A DNA stretch of 64,000 bases from Pedobacter sp. AJM (lineage in GTDB: Bacteria > Bacteroidota > Bacteroidia > Sphingobacteriales > Sphingobacteriaceae): assembly GCF_002197755.1 (NCBI RefSeq), contig NZ_NHOT01000015.1, positions 1 to 64,000 of the forward strand. Direction: 5' to 3'. Positions 33,705 to 41,857 of this stretch are shown piece after piece. Within the stretch, counting starts at the first letter, position 1; each line of letters starts with the position of its first letter. Made by a program: the position numbers and the translations under genes. The notes below the pieces were generated by a model that had not been told where the DNA came from, ran no database searches, and worked only from the letters and a program-made list of their open reading frames with translations.

Positions 33705-34151
33705 ATGACTGAGAAGGAAATTACCGATTATACCAAAGTTGCTGATCAATATATCATAGCGATTTTTAATCAGTCAACAGTGGCACAGCCCGAAGCAGCG
33801 CAATTGTTCAGCCATGTACTTAATGCACAGCATATCTGGGGAAAACGGATGTTGGGCCTCAGGCCGCTTTACGGGGTTTGGGAACTCCATTCGCAGGAGG
33901 ATTTTAATAAAATCTCCGAGGAAAATTTTAAACTCATTTACCTGGCATTGAGTGAAACCACTTCAGATCAGGTTATTTATTATCATAATTCCAAAGGCAT
34001 ACGTTATGAAAACCGGGTAGATGAAATTCTATTGCATTTATTTAATCATTCTACTTATCATCGCGGACAGGTGGTTACCTTATTGAAGAAAGCCGGTTTT
34101 GAACCACCAGTAACTGATTACATCATATTAAAACGAGACCAATTATTGTAG
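33705..34151 (+). CDS. DinB-family putative metalloprotein
   Basis: A 148-residue four-helix protein of the DinB/YfiT superfamily, whose members bind a divalent metal and include bacillithiol- and mycothiol-dependent S-transferases. The three probable metal ligands are the His in LFSHVLNAQHIW and the two in LFNHSTYHRGQVV. It starts 2 bp after the permease stop and precedes aroK by 22 bp. Because the cell seems to use bacillithiol (YtxJ, bacilliredoxin), a thiol transferase activity is a reasonable guess, but the sequence alone does not show it. Confidence 0.85.
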   Translation: MTEKEITDYTKVADQYIIAIFNQSTVAQPEAAQLFSHVLNAQHIWGKRMLGLRPLYGVWELHSQEDFNKISEENFKLIYLALSETTSDQVIYYHNSKGIRYENRVDEILLHLFNHSTYHRGQVVTLLKKAGFEPPVTDYIILKRDQLL

Positions 34152-34173
34152 GTCTATTGAAAGCGTAATATAA

Positions 34174-34677
34174 ATGAAGATTTTTCTTATCGGGTATATG
34201 GGTTGTGGTAAAAGCACAAAAGCAAAACAGCTGGCGCAACGTTTAGGCTGTCCGGTTATTGATCTGGATACCGAAATTGTAAAAAAATCAGGAAAAACGA
34301 TTGCTGAATTTTTTGCTGAATTTGGCGAAAGTGGCTTCAGGGATTATGAAAGCGACATGCTTAAAACATTTCCATATCCTGAAACCTGTGTGGTGGCAAC
34401 AGGAGGAGGATTGCCATGCTTTTTTGACAATATGGATTGGATGAATGAAAATGGCACAACCGTTTATCTTCAGATGGAGCCGGCACAATTGGTCTCCCGG
34501 CTTCAAAACAGGCAAAAAAGACCTTTAATTAAGGATTTGGATGATGAACAACTGTTGGCATTCATTCAGCTGAAACTAGCAGAGCGGAATCCTTTTTATA
34601 CCCAGGCCAAAATGATTATAAATGCTTTTGACCTGGATGCGGAAATCTTAGAAAGCGCCATAGTTGGCAAACTTTAG
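34174..34677 (+). CDS. aroK: Shikimate kinase
   Basis: Phosphorylates shikimate at the 3-hydroxyl in aromatic amino acid synthesis. The 167-residue P-loop kinase has Walker A GYMGCGKSTKAKQLA, shikimate-binding VIDLDTEI, the FRDYE motif, ATGGGLPC, and the lid RQKRPLI. It is last of the BT_3928-permease-DinB-aroK operon. Its TAG stop overlaps the TAA stop of the convergent carotenoid desaturase (bases 34674-34677), so the two genes leave no room for a terminator between them. Confidence 0.96.
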   Translation: MKIFLIGYMGCGKSTKAKQLAQRLGCPVIDLDTEIVKKSGKTIAEFFAEFGESGFRDYESDMLKTFPYPETCVVATGGGLPCFFDNMDWMNENGTTVYLQMEPAQLVSRLQNRQKRPLIKDLDDEQLLAFIQLKLAERNPFYTQAKMIINAFDLDAEILESAIVGKL

Positions 34678-36146
34678 TCCGGAAGATTATCATCAATAAT
34701 TTTAGCTGAAAGCAAGGCAAGGGGGATGCCGCCACCCGGATGCACACTGCCGCCGCAAAAGTAAAGTCCTTTAATTTTTGAACTGAAATTCGGGTGCCTT
34801 AAGAAGGCTGCGAACTGGCTGTTTGAACTGTTTCCATAAAGTGAACCCTGGTAAGACCCTGTTTTACTTTCAATGCTCCTGGGATCTAAAATCTGTTCAC
34901 TGATAATGTCCTTCTCGATATTTCTGTTTAAAACCCGGCTGATTTTTTTAATAATATTCACCCTGGCAGCCTGAATTATAGAATCCCAGTTTTGTCCATT
35001 ATTTGATGGAACATTAATCATCACAAACCAGTTTTCACTGTCGTTTGGCGATTCACCCCTCAGGTGTTTAGCACTGATATTGATGTAAACAGTAGGATCA
35101 TCACTGATGGATTTATCTTTCCAGATTACATTAAACTCTGCTTGGTAATCTTTGGCAAAAAAGATATTGTGTAAACCCAGGTCACTATAGTTTCCATCCA
35201 TGCCCCAGTAAAAAATCAAGGCAGAACTACTGCGCTCCTGATTGAGTAATTTTTTAGGCGGATCAATATTTTTAAGTAAATTTTTATAGGTAAACCAAAT
35301 GTCGAGATTAGAAACTACCACCGCTGCTTTATAAGTTTTATCGTAAACCTTTATGCCCAGTACTTCAGGCTTTGCACCATCAGAGTAAAGAATTTCTTCA
35401 GCTTTCTGGTTATAATGGAATTTTATACCCAGTTCTTCTGCCAGTTTTACCAATGCCGTCACAATGCCATACATGCCGTTTTTAGGTAGAAAGGCACCAA
35501 AATGATATTCAAAATGAGGGATAACATTTAAAGTGGCAGGTGCCTGGTAGGGATCTGAGCCATTATATGTCGCATATCGGTTAAACAATTGTGCAATCCG
35601 TTCATCTTTGAAAAAGTGTTTATTGGCTTTGTTTTGTGTTCTGAAAGCATCAATCTGAAAAAAACTGAAAACCGATTTTAGCGTATCCCAATGCAGATAG
35701 CTTTTTATTTTGTGAAGGGTACGTTCTAAAAAAACCTGGTGTGTTACCTCGTAAATGGTTGCGCTTTTTTTAAGAAATCTGTTCACCTCTTCTGCTGTAG
35801 AATTGGTTTTAGCTTCTATTTCCTGCGCTAATAAATCAATGTCTGACTTTGCGTTCAACCTCAACCCATCTTCGTAGAAATAACGGCAAACTTCTTTCAG
35901 TTTAATGTAATCAAAATAATCTTTCGGATTTTTGCCTGCAAGCGTAAAAAGTTCATCAACATATTGTGGCATGGTGAACAAGCTCGGGCCGGTATCAAAT
36001 CTAAAACCATTCATCCTGATTTCACCTAATTTACCTCCCGGTTTGGCATTGGCTTCAAAAACATCAACTTGATAGCCCTTTATGGCCAGGCGGATGGCGG
36101 AAGCAATTCCTGCAATTCCTGCTCCGATAACGATTGCTTTAGGCAT
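34674..36146 (-). CDS. crtD: CrtD-like carotenoid 3,4-desaturase (CrtI family)
   Basis: A 490-residue FAD amine-oxidoreductase of the CrtI/CrtD family. The dinucleotide fold is VIGAGIAGIASAIRLAIKGY with the following EANAKPGGKLGEI. The family's second motif, FDTGPSLFTMPQYVDELF, and the C-terminal LYFCGGSVHPGGGIPLALLSAK are both present. The length and details match 1-hydroxycarotenoid 3,4-desaturases of Bacteroidota better than phytoene desaturase. The CruF-like hydratase at 43545 would make its 1-hydroxy substrate, which supports CrtD. It starts 4 bp after the M28 peptidase stop, so the two are co-transcribed. Confidence 0.85.
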   Translation of the reverse strand: MPKAIVIGAGIAGIASAIRLAIKGYQVDVFEANAKPGGKLGEIRMNGFRFDTGPSLFTMPQYVDELFTLAGKNPKDYFDYIKLKEVCRYFYEDGLRLNAKSDIDLLAQEIEAKTNSTAEEVNRFLKKSATIYEVTHQVFLERTLHKIKSYLHWDTLKSVFSFFQIDAFRTQNKANKHFFKDERIAQLFNRYATYNGSDPYQAPATLNVIPHFEYHFGAFLPKNGMYGIVTALVKLAEELGIKFHYNQKAEEILYSDGAKPEVLGIKVYDKTYKAAVVVSNLDIWFTYKNLLKNIDPPKKLLNQERSSSALIFYWGMDGNYSDLGLHNIFFAKDYQAEFNVIWKDKSISDDPTVYINISAKHLRGESPNDSENWFVMINVPSNNGQNWDSIIQAARVNIIKKISRVLNRNIEKDIISEQILDPRSIESKTGSYQGSLYGNSSNSQFAAFLRHPNFSSKIKGLYFCGGSVHPGGGIPLALLSAKIIDDNLPD

Positions 36147-36150
36147 GATG

Positions 36151-37854
36151 TTATTTTAATGCTGTTATATAAATAAGGGTTTGTTTCTCCATCTCCATAC
36201 TTGCCACTTTAATGGCTGAACCTACTTTCGTAGTCTCCTTTTTTACCGGCAAGTTTTGAATAGTGGCTAAGGCATCTATGTACCATCTGCTCCAGACCTC
36301 CATAATATGTTTCTCTTCAGCTGCTGATTTTCCTTCTCCAATTGCTTTTTTACTCAGCTCAAATTCAGTTTTTAAACGGGCCAGTCCGTCGGTTTTTATT
36401 TGATTAATAACAGCATTGGCGGCATTTTCATCAGCAGAGATGAGACTATAGGCTGCTGTTAATGCACTAACGCCTACATTTTTCATTTCAGTGGGTGAAA
36501 CCTTGTCCATTCTGTCATTGTCGGTATGGTAAAATACATCTGTAAAATGCCACATCAGTAATCCAGGGATTTTGTTTTGTAAAAATGGGGTGTGGTCACT
36601 GCCGCCTTCAAAAGGATTATAGTTAACCGTCCAGTTTGCGAATTTGCCCTGGGCCTTACAAATATCAAAAACGAAATCATTAAAATAATGTGGAAAAAGG
36701 TCTTTTTCCTTTACATCTCCGGCACCCCATTCAGTATGTTTGTCATTTCCCCTCGTCCAGATGGCAGAAGGATCAGGCATTTTTTCAATCAGAAATGAAC
36801 CTCCTGTTTTTTTGGTATCCTCACCAACCATATCCAGGCTCATTCCCCATAAAATGCCCTTTGCCCTAACAGTATCCTCGGTAATGTATCTTTTTGTAGA
36901 TACAATCTCATCACCCCATAAAAAAGTAAGTGTGCGTTGTGGTGCTATCTTCTTGGCCTGATACAATTCTGCAGTAAGCCTGGCCATTTCAGCCAGGGTT
37001 CCAACACCACTGGCATTATCGTTTGCACCTGGCTCCTGAACATGTGCACTAAAAACAAAACATTCATCGGGATTTACACTACCCTTTACATTGGCCACAA
37101 TGGTTAGTTCTTCAGCAGGATAAATTTTAGTTTGAATATTGACTTTTAATTTTGTGATACCTTTTAGGCAAGCTGCCTTCAGCTTTTCTTTGGCAGCATA
37201 AGATAGGAGTAAAGTCCAGACTTCGCTGTTGGGCTTCATGCTGCTAAACTGAATGGAGGTTTGGTTAATTTCCGGCTGCGTGTATTTGGGCATCGAATAG
37301 CCTAACACACCAATCGCCCCAGCCTTAGTGGCAAGTGGTAATAATCTTGAAGGATGATTTTCTGAAAAAATGATCTTCCCTTTCAAATCCAGTTTTTCCA
37401 TATCGGCAGGCTTGATGTCAGCTAAATAAAGCACCTCCGCCGTTACACCTCCTGCCGCTGTAGAAACACAATTAATGGGAATCATATTACGGTTGGTTTG
37501 GTAGGAAATTAAAGGAGTTGAATCGCCGATCAGATCAATGTTCGCTTGAACAGGCTCCCAGGTATTGTGCGTCATGGAACGCTTTTCAATGCGATAGGTT
37601 AAAGGAGCCTCCTGTTCATTTTGTTTCTGCTCAACAAAGCCGGCTTTTTTTAAAATGTTTTCTACATAATGGATGCTGGCATTGAATCCTGTATTGCCAG
37701 GTACCCTGAAATATTTTTCTACAAAGGCAGTGGTTTTATAAGCGTTATCTTCCTTAAATCCGGTTCGCGTTAATTTAAAGTATTCATCAGCCGGAGTTTG
37801 CGCATAACTGTTTATTGTTGTAAACAATAGGAAAAAAAGGATTTTTATCTTCAT
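36151..37854 (-). CDS. M28-family zinc peptidase
   Basis: A 567-residue exported metallopeptidase. The signal peptide ends at about SYAQ (residue 19). An inserted protease-associated domain covers about 120-200 (AGAIGVLGYSMP). The M28 catalytic core shows FSAHVQEPGANDNASGVGTL with the first zinc-binding His and bridging Asp, LWGDEIVSTKRYI with the catalytic/bridging acidic residue, and GGSDHTPFLQNKIPGL with the last His. It is probably a periplasmic or surface aminopeptidase. It heads a two-gene unit with crtD, 4 bp downstream, with no obvious functional reason. Confidence 0.9.
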   Translation of the reverse strand: MKIKILFFLLFTTINSYAQTPADEYFKLTRTGFKEDNAYKTTAFVEKYFRVPGNTGFNASIHYVENILKKAGFVEQKQNEQEAPLTYRIEKRSMTHNTWEPVQANIDLIGDSTPLISYQTNRNMIPINCVSTAAGGVTAEVLYLADIKPADMEKLDLKGKIIFSENHPSRLLPLATKAGAIGVLGYSMPKYTQPEINQTSIQFSSMKPNSEVWTLLLSYAAKEKLKAACLKGITKLKVNIQTKIYPAEELTIVANVKGSVNPDECFVFSAHVQEPGANDNASGVGTLAEMARLTAELYQAKKIAPQRTLTFLWGDEIVSTKRYITEDTVRAKGILWGMSLDMVGEDTKKTGGSFLIEKMPDPSAIWTRGNDKHTEWGAGDVKEKDLFPHYFNDFVFDICKAQGKFANWTVNYNPFEGGSDHTPFLQNKIPGLLMWHFTDVFYHTDNDRMDKVSPTEMKNVGVSALTAAYSLISADENAANAVINQIKTDGLARLKTEFELSKKAIGEGKSAAEEKHIMEVWSRWYIDALATIQNLPVKKETTKVGSAIKVASMEMEKQTLIYITALK

Positions 37855-38083
37855 TGTGCCATTTAAAAACGAAAGATACTAAGAATATTCTTTCCTGATC
37901 AGCACAAGGTTTATCATGTGAAATGAATCTGTATGTTAAGATCGGTCAGTGGAAGTTTTAAATACTTCCATCAAAAAATATGGATGGCTAAATTTAAAGT
38001 AATGTTAATGTATATTTAACTTATACCGTTATGGTTTTCGGTATGAATTTTGTATAATTGTGTAAATAGAGAGGTTTTTTATC
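37855..38083 (+). other. Non-coding gap, M28 gene to small ORF
   Basis: Part of a roughly 500-bp gap between the minus-strand M28 gene and rlmD. Apart from the two dyads and the 36-residue ORF listed separately, I see no gene, tRNA or riboswitch. The M28 promoter, on the minus strand, presumably lies here. Confidence 0.4.
37950..38044 (+). promoter_or_regulatory. Pair of dyads upstream of the 36-residue ORF
   Basis: TGGAAGT (37950-37956) and ACTTCCA (37964-37970) are a perfect inverted repeat around TTTAAAT. ATACCG (38023-38028) and CGGTAT (38039-38044) form a second. Both lie in the non-coding gap before the small ORF at 38084. They could be operators or simple RNA hairpins. Confidence 0.3.
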
Positions 38084-38194
38084 ATGAGCAAAGAAATATT
38101 AGAGTTTTCTGTATTGGTTGATGAAAAATTTGACCTGAATTTTAACTGGTTAGATGGCTTTTGGGGCGTTGCATTTAAATTTTTCGGAAAATAA
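38084..38194 (+). CDS. Possible 36-residue peptide
   Basis: A small ORF in a 500-bp gap. A purine-rich GAGAGG lies about 10 bp before the ATG. The product has an acidic, charged first half (MSKEILEFSVLVDEKFDLN) and an aromatic amphipathic second half (NWLDGFWGVAFKFFGK). No signal peptide and no known family are apparent. A hairpin CTGATA...TATCAG (38216-38237) follows the stop within 25 bp. It could be a genuine small protein, a peptide toxin or leader, or chance. The composition and flanking signals make it worth listing. Confidence 0.35.
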   Translation: MSKEILEFSVLVDEKFDLNFNWLDGFWGVAFKFFGK

Positions 38195-38261
38195 TTTTTC
38201 ATTACTGCATTTTTTCTGATACTGATTTTTTTATCAGGTTATTTCTTATTGCCTGAATTTT

Positions 38262-38340
38262 TCAAGTTCCTTTCCTCACTTTTATCTTTCAGCTTTGGTC
38301 TTATAGCTTTCTACTTTAGTCTTTCAGCTTTTAGCCTTAT
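38262..38340 (+). repeat. Degenerate CTTTAGTCTTTCAGCTTT repeat
   Basis: Imperfect short repeats of CTTT, AGTCTTT and AGCTTT run up to just before rlmD (start 38353). They are complementary in style to the perfect TAAAGTC heptamers at 60721 and similar to the stretch at 21660-21712. Confidence 0.45.
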
Positions 38341-38352
38341 ATTTGCCGGATA

Positions 38353-39765
38353 ATGAGTAGAAGAAAACCTGGTACGGTAACCATCATTCCAAACGTACAA
38401 ATTATAGATATTGCTGAAGAAGGAAAAGGCGTTGGCAAGGCTGATGAATTGGTCATTTTTGTAGACAAAGCCGTTCCAGGTGATGTTGTAGATGTTCGCT
38501 TAACAAAAAAGAAAAAGAATTTTGCTGAAGCCATTATTGAACAATTGCATGAAAAATCGACATTGCGAACAGATCCCTTCTGTCCTCATTTTGGAACTTG
38601 TGGTGGCTGTAAATGGCAACACATGGGTTATGATGCTCAGTTAAAATTTAAGCAAAAAAATGTAGAGGCTGCATTGCAACGGCTTGGTAAAATAGACACT
38701 TCTCAAGCTGAGCCTATTTTAGGATCGGTCAAAAACAGATACTACCGTAATAAATTAGAATTCACATTTTCAAATAAACGTTGGCTGGACCGCACTGATA
38801 TTGACCGGGATGAAGATTTTGATATGAATGCCTTGGGTTTTCATGTTCCATTGCGTTTTGACAAAATATTGGATATTGAACATTGTTACCTGCAGGATGA
38901 ACCTTCCAATTCTATCAGAAATGCTGTTCGGAAGTATGCTTTAGAGCATCAGTTATCATTCTATGATTTGCGCAATCATGAAGGCGTATTGCGTAACCTG
39001 ATTATCCGTACATCATCAACAGGCGAGGTAATGGTTGCTGTTGTTTTTGCCTATCCGGAGCAGGACCAGGTAGGCGGCTTAATGGATTTTCTGAAAACAA
39101 GTTTTCCGCAGATTACTTCATTATTATACATTGTTAACCAGAAGAAAAACGATACCATATTTGACCAGGACGTTCATCTGTTTGCTGGGCGTGATCATAT
39201 TTTTGAGGAAATGGATGGGATTCGCTTTAAAATAGGGGTGAAGTCTTTTTACCAAACCAATTCTGATCAGGCTTTTGAATTGTATAAAATTACCAGGGAT
39301 TTTGCCGGATTTAAAGGTGATGAACTGGTGTATGACTTATATACGGGTGCCGGAACCATTGCCAATTTTGTGGCTAAAAATGTAAAGCAGGTAATTGGGG
39401 TTGAGTATGTGCCAACTGCTATTGAAGATGCTAAGTTTAATTCGGCATTAAATGGCATTGATAACACCATTTTTTACGCCGGAGATATGAAAGATATTTT
39501 AACTTCTGAGTTTATTGCCCTTCATGGTAAGCCAGATGTCGTAATTACTGATCCGCCAAGGGCAGGTATGCATGCTGATGTGGTACAAAGACTACTGGAA
39601 ATGGAATCGGCAAAAATTGTCTATGTAAGCTGTAATGCAGCCACACAAGCCAGAGATCTGGAGTTGTTAAAGGATAAGTATGATGTGGCACGTATTAAGC
39701 CGGTAGACATGTTTCCACACACACAACACGTGGAAAATGTGGTTTTGTTAAAATTAAAAGGATAG
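38353..39765 (+). CDS. rlmD: 23S rRNA (uracil-1939-C5)-methyltransferase RlmD
   Basis: RNA m5U methyltransferase of the RumA/TrmA family, 470 residues. An N-terminal TRAM domain (about 10-65) is followed by four iron-sulfur cysteines, Cys77, Cys83, Cys86 and Cys178, spaced as in RlmD. The SAM site is VYDLYTGAGTIANFVAK. ITDPPRAGMH and the nucleophilic Cys427 in IVYVSCNAATQARDL complete the active site. Family specificity (RlmD versus RlmC/TrmA) is inferred from the cluster and TRAM domain, since Bacteroidota homologues can differ in target. A degenerate repeat lies immediately upstream. Confidence 0.9.
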   Translation: MSRRKPGTVTIIPNVQIIDIAEEGKGVGKADELVIFVDKAVPGDVVDVRLTKKKKNFAEAIIEQLHEKSTLRTDPFCPHFGTCGGCKWQHMGYDAQLKFKQKNVEAALQRLGKIDTSQAEPILGSVKNRYYRNKLEFTFSNKRWLDRTDIDRDEDFDMNALGFHVPLRFDKILDIEHCYLQDEPSNSIRNAVRKYALEHQLSFYDLRNHEGVLRNLIIRTSSTGEVMVAVVFAYPEQDQVGGLMDFLKTSFPQITSLLYIVNQKKNDTIFDQDVHLFAGRDHIFEEMDGIRFKIGVKSFYQTNSDQAFELYKITRDFAGFKGDELVYDLYTGAGTIANFVAKNVKQVIGVEYVPTAIEDAKFNSALNGIDNTIFYAGDMKDILTSEFIALHGKPDVVITDPPRAGMHADVVQRLLEMESAKIVYVSCNAATQARDLELLKDKYDVARIKPVDMFPHTQHVENVVLLKLKG

Positions 39766-39847
39766 CATTAGAGAATGATTGAATGTCGAAGGGATGAATT
39801 ACTTATCGACATTCATTTTGTTACTCATTCAAAATACAAGATTAGGA

Positions 39848-40261
39848 ATGGATAGAGAAGAATTATTAAATGCCACACCGGAGGATAGCGGGGCACCACA
39901 GAAAAAGCAGGAAAGTCCGTTGGTAAGCTTAGAGAAAGATCTGGCTTTTTATGCTGATGCAATTAAAGAAGTAGGTATCGAAATTATGGTGGAAGGTATT
40001 TCTGCCCATCCTATTTTTATTGCCCACCAGCACCAGGTGAGTATTGGTGAAATGATCTTAAATAAAGAAGAATTAAATACAGATTGGTCTATTCAAGCTT
40101 CTACTTTAGAAGAGTTTGTTGAAAAAGGAATCATCACTAAAGAAAAGAAAGAGCCCTTTTTAAAGGTTTATAAAAGACCTGAGGATTATATGTGTGTGTT
40201 TGTGATTGTACCTGAAGGCGCAAATTTCGTTTATTATCCCTACAATAAAGCTAAAAAGTAA
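39848..40261 (+). CDS. Hypothetical protein downstream of rlmD
   Basis: A 137-residue soluble protein that I do not recognise. A low-complexity N-terminal part (EELLNATPEDSGAPQKKQES) precedes a compact domain with AFYADAIKEVGIEIMVEGIS, HPIFIAHQHQVSIGEMILN, IQASTLEEFVEKGIITKEK and a final VFVIVPEGANFVYYPY. The alternation suggests an alpha/beta fold of about 100 residues. The ATG at 39848 is chosen over a TTG at 39779 that would add a hydrophobic leader without support. It starts 83 bp after rlmD and could share its transcript. Confidence 0.7.
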   Translation: MDREELLNATPEDSGAPQKKQESPLVSLEKDLAFYADAIKEVGIEIMVEGISAHPIFIAHQHQVSIGEMILNKEELNTDWSIQASTLEEFVEKGIITKEKKEPFLKVYKRPEDYMCVFVIVPEGANFVYYPYNKAKK

Positions 40262-40332
40262 ATTATAGAATTAGTCTGCCAAATACGTTCCTGTTATTGG
40301 AATAGTTAGCTCAACGTTAGCCAAAAGAATAA

Positions 40333-40356
40333 GCCGCTTTGCATCCACAAAGCGGC
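40333..40356 (-). terminator. Terminator hairpin after the GIN-domain gene
   Basis: Perfect 9-bp GC-rich arms GCCGCTTTG and CAAAGCGGC with a 6-nt loop. On the minus strand it is followed by TTATTCTTTT. It may also stop transcripts arriving from rlmD. Confidence 0.75.
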
Positions 40357-40384
40357 GAATTTATCATTAACTAAACTAAAGTTC

Positions 40385-41089
40385 TTAATTAACATGATGA
40401 ACATCTCCGCTTTTTGAGCTGGAAGTTTTATTCAACGCTGCATTTCCTTTGAAGCTTACATCGCCGCCACCACTTGCAGCCGCTTCCAATCCCTTATTTA
40501 CATAAATAGCAACATCAGCGCCTCCGGATGCCTGTACTTTTGCATAATCAGTGATCAATTCGAAAGCGTCAATATCGCTGCCGCCACTGGATTGAATGCT
40601 CATGTTTGTTGCTTTGCCTTTAAGGTTGATATCACTGCCGCCACTGGATTGAATGGTAAGGTCAGTACTGATCAAATTTAATTTTAAATCTGATCCGCCA
40701 GATGCCCTGATGGCCAGGCTGTTTGTTTTAATTGGATTCTGTGTAAATACATCCGATCCGCCGGAAGCAGCAATTTCGTTTAATGTTTTATAGCTTACAT
40801 AAGCCTTGATTACACGGTTTTTAAACATGCCACTCCAGCTGATGCCGTCTTTAAATTTGATGGCGATTTTATCTCCACGCTGCTCCACTATAATGTCTTC
40901 CAGGGTTTTACCATCGGATTTAATCACCACACTTTCGGTATTTCCCTGAGTGAGGTATAAATCAATTCCACTGCTTACGCCAATACTGTTATAATTTTTA
41001 ACCGGGAAGTTTTTACTTTCCTGCGCCACGGCTACAGTAGCAGAAAATGCAAAAAATAAGATGGTAGATACTCTGATCAGGTTTTTCAT
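40385..41089 (-). CDS. Head GIN domain-containing protein (DUF2807)
   Basis: A 234-residue exported protein. The signal peptide ends near VAVAQ (residue 22). The rest is a head GIN/DUF2807 domain, a right-handed beta-solenoid. Six near-copies of A/S-SGGSD or SGGAD/SGGGD recur every 18-21 residues from about residue 105 to 210, giving a rung-like repeat at protein and DNA level. There is no lipobox. Such proteins are thought to be bound at the surface, possibly as adhesins or anti-sigma partners, but the role is not known. It is monocistronic with its own terminator. Confidence 0.85.
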   Translation of the reverse strand: MKNLIRVSTILFFAFSATVAVAQESKNFPVKNYNSIGVSSGIDLYLTQGNTESVVIKSDGKTLEDIIVEQRGDKIAIKFKDGISWSGMFKNRVIKAYVSYKTLNEIAASGGSDVFTQNPIKTNSLAIRASGGSDLKLNLISTDLTIQSSGGSDINLKGKATNMSIQSSGGSDIDAFELITDYAKVQASGGADVAIYVNKGLEAAASGGGDVSFKGNAALNKTSSSKSGDVHHVN

Positions 41090-41216
41090 AAATTTGTTTT
41101 TGGTTAGTCATTAGACGCACATAGAATAAAAACGTTGCAGACTGAAGAAATTATTTTTGAAATAGTTTGAATATCATCCTTAAAATTGTTCTTTTTGTAT
41201 TCAATCCTTTTATAAA

Positions 41217-41723
41217 ATGACATCACAAATCCTCATACTAAATAAGAAACAGATTCAGCAGAAGATCGATCGAATCGCGTATCAGATTCTGGAAGATAAC
41301 TTAAATGAGAAAGAGGTGGTGCTTGCAGGTATTTGGGACCGTGGCTACAAATTAGCTGTTCGTTTGGAAAAGGTGCTGAAAAAGATTTCGGGTTTTAAGC
41401 TAACCCTTTTGCGCATCGATCTTCAGAAAGAAAGCAGTAAACTTATTGCCACTACCGATCTGGATGAAAGTCAATGGAAAAATAAGGTCATTATCATTGT
41501 GGATGATGTGTTAAACAGTGGAAAAACCCTGGCATACGGATTAGGTGTTTTCTTAAATACGCCGCATAAAAAAATTCGTACTGTTGTTCTGGTTGATCGA
41601 AGCCACAAGATTTTTCCTGTTGCAACTGATTTCGTTGGTTTAGAACTGGCTACCGTGTTAAAAGAGCATGTGGATGTAATTATGGATGTAGACGGTGAGG
41701 AAGACCGTGTTTATTTGAGTTAG
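41217..41723 (+). CDS. PyrR-like phosphoribosyltransferase
   Basis: A 168-residue type I PRTase. The PRPP-binding loop is VIIIVDDVLNSGKTLAYG (about 99-116), preceded by the substrate region VVLAGIWDRGYKLAVRLEKVL. The layout resembles PyrR/uracil phosphoribosyltransferase or hypoxanthine PRTase families. No pyrimidine genes and no PyrR-binding leader are visible, so the regulatory role of true PyrR is not supported here and the base substrate is open. It precedes the carotenoid run by 134 bp and is probably separate. Confidence 0.82.
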   Translation: MTSQILILNKKQIQQKIDRIAYQILEDNLNEKEVVLAGIWDRGYKLAVRLEKVLKKISGFKLTLLRIDLQKESSKLIATTDLDESQWKNKVIIIVDDVLNSGKTLAYGLGVFLNTPHKKIRTVVLVDRSHKIFPVATDFVGLELATVLKEHVDVIMDVDGEEDRVYLS

Positions 41724-41817
41724 TATCATGTAGTAAGTAATGAAGCTAACCTCTATAAAGCTATATTTTGATGAGTAATTAACTTCATATTGCTTTAATT
41801 TTCACCTATCAACAGGC

Positions 41818-41825
41818 TAAATTTG
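41818..41825 (+). promoter_or_regulatory. Candidate -7 element (TAAATTTG) before the carotenoid run
   Basis: Matches TAnnTTTG, 32 bp before the start of the acyltransferase gene at 41858, which heads a run of overlapping carotenoid-type genes. A TTG lies 25 bp upstream, rather far for -33. Confidence 0.35.
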
Positions 41826-41857
41826 CAATTTACCTCATTTTTTTGCAATTTCCCGGC

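Noticed and set aside
41724..41842. PyrR-type attenuator linked to the phosphoribosyltransferase
   Set aside because: No anti-terminator/terminator pair or pyrimidine genes are visible, so regulation in the PyrR style is not supported.
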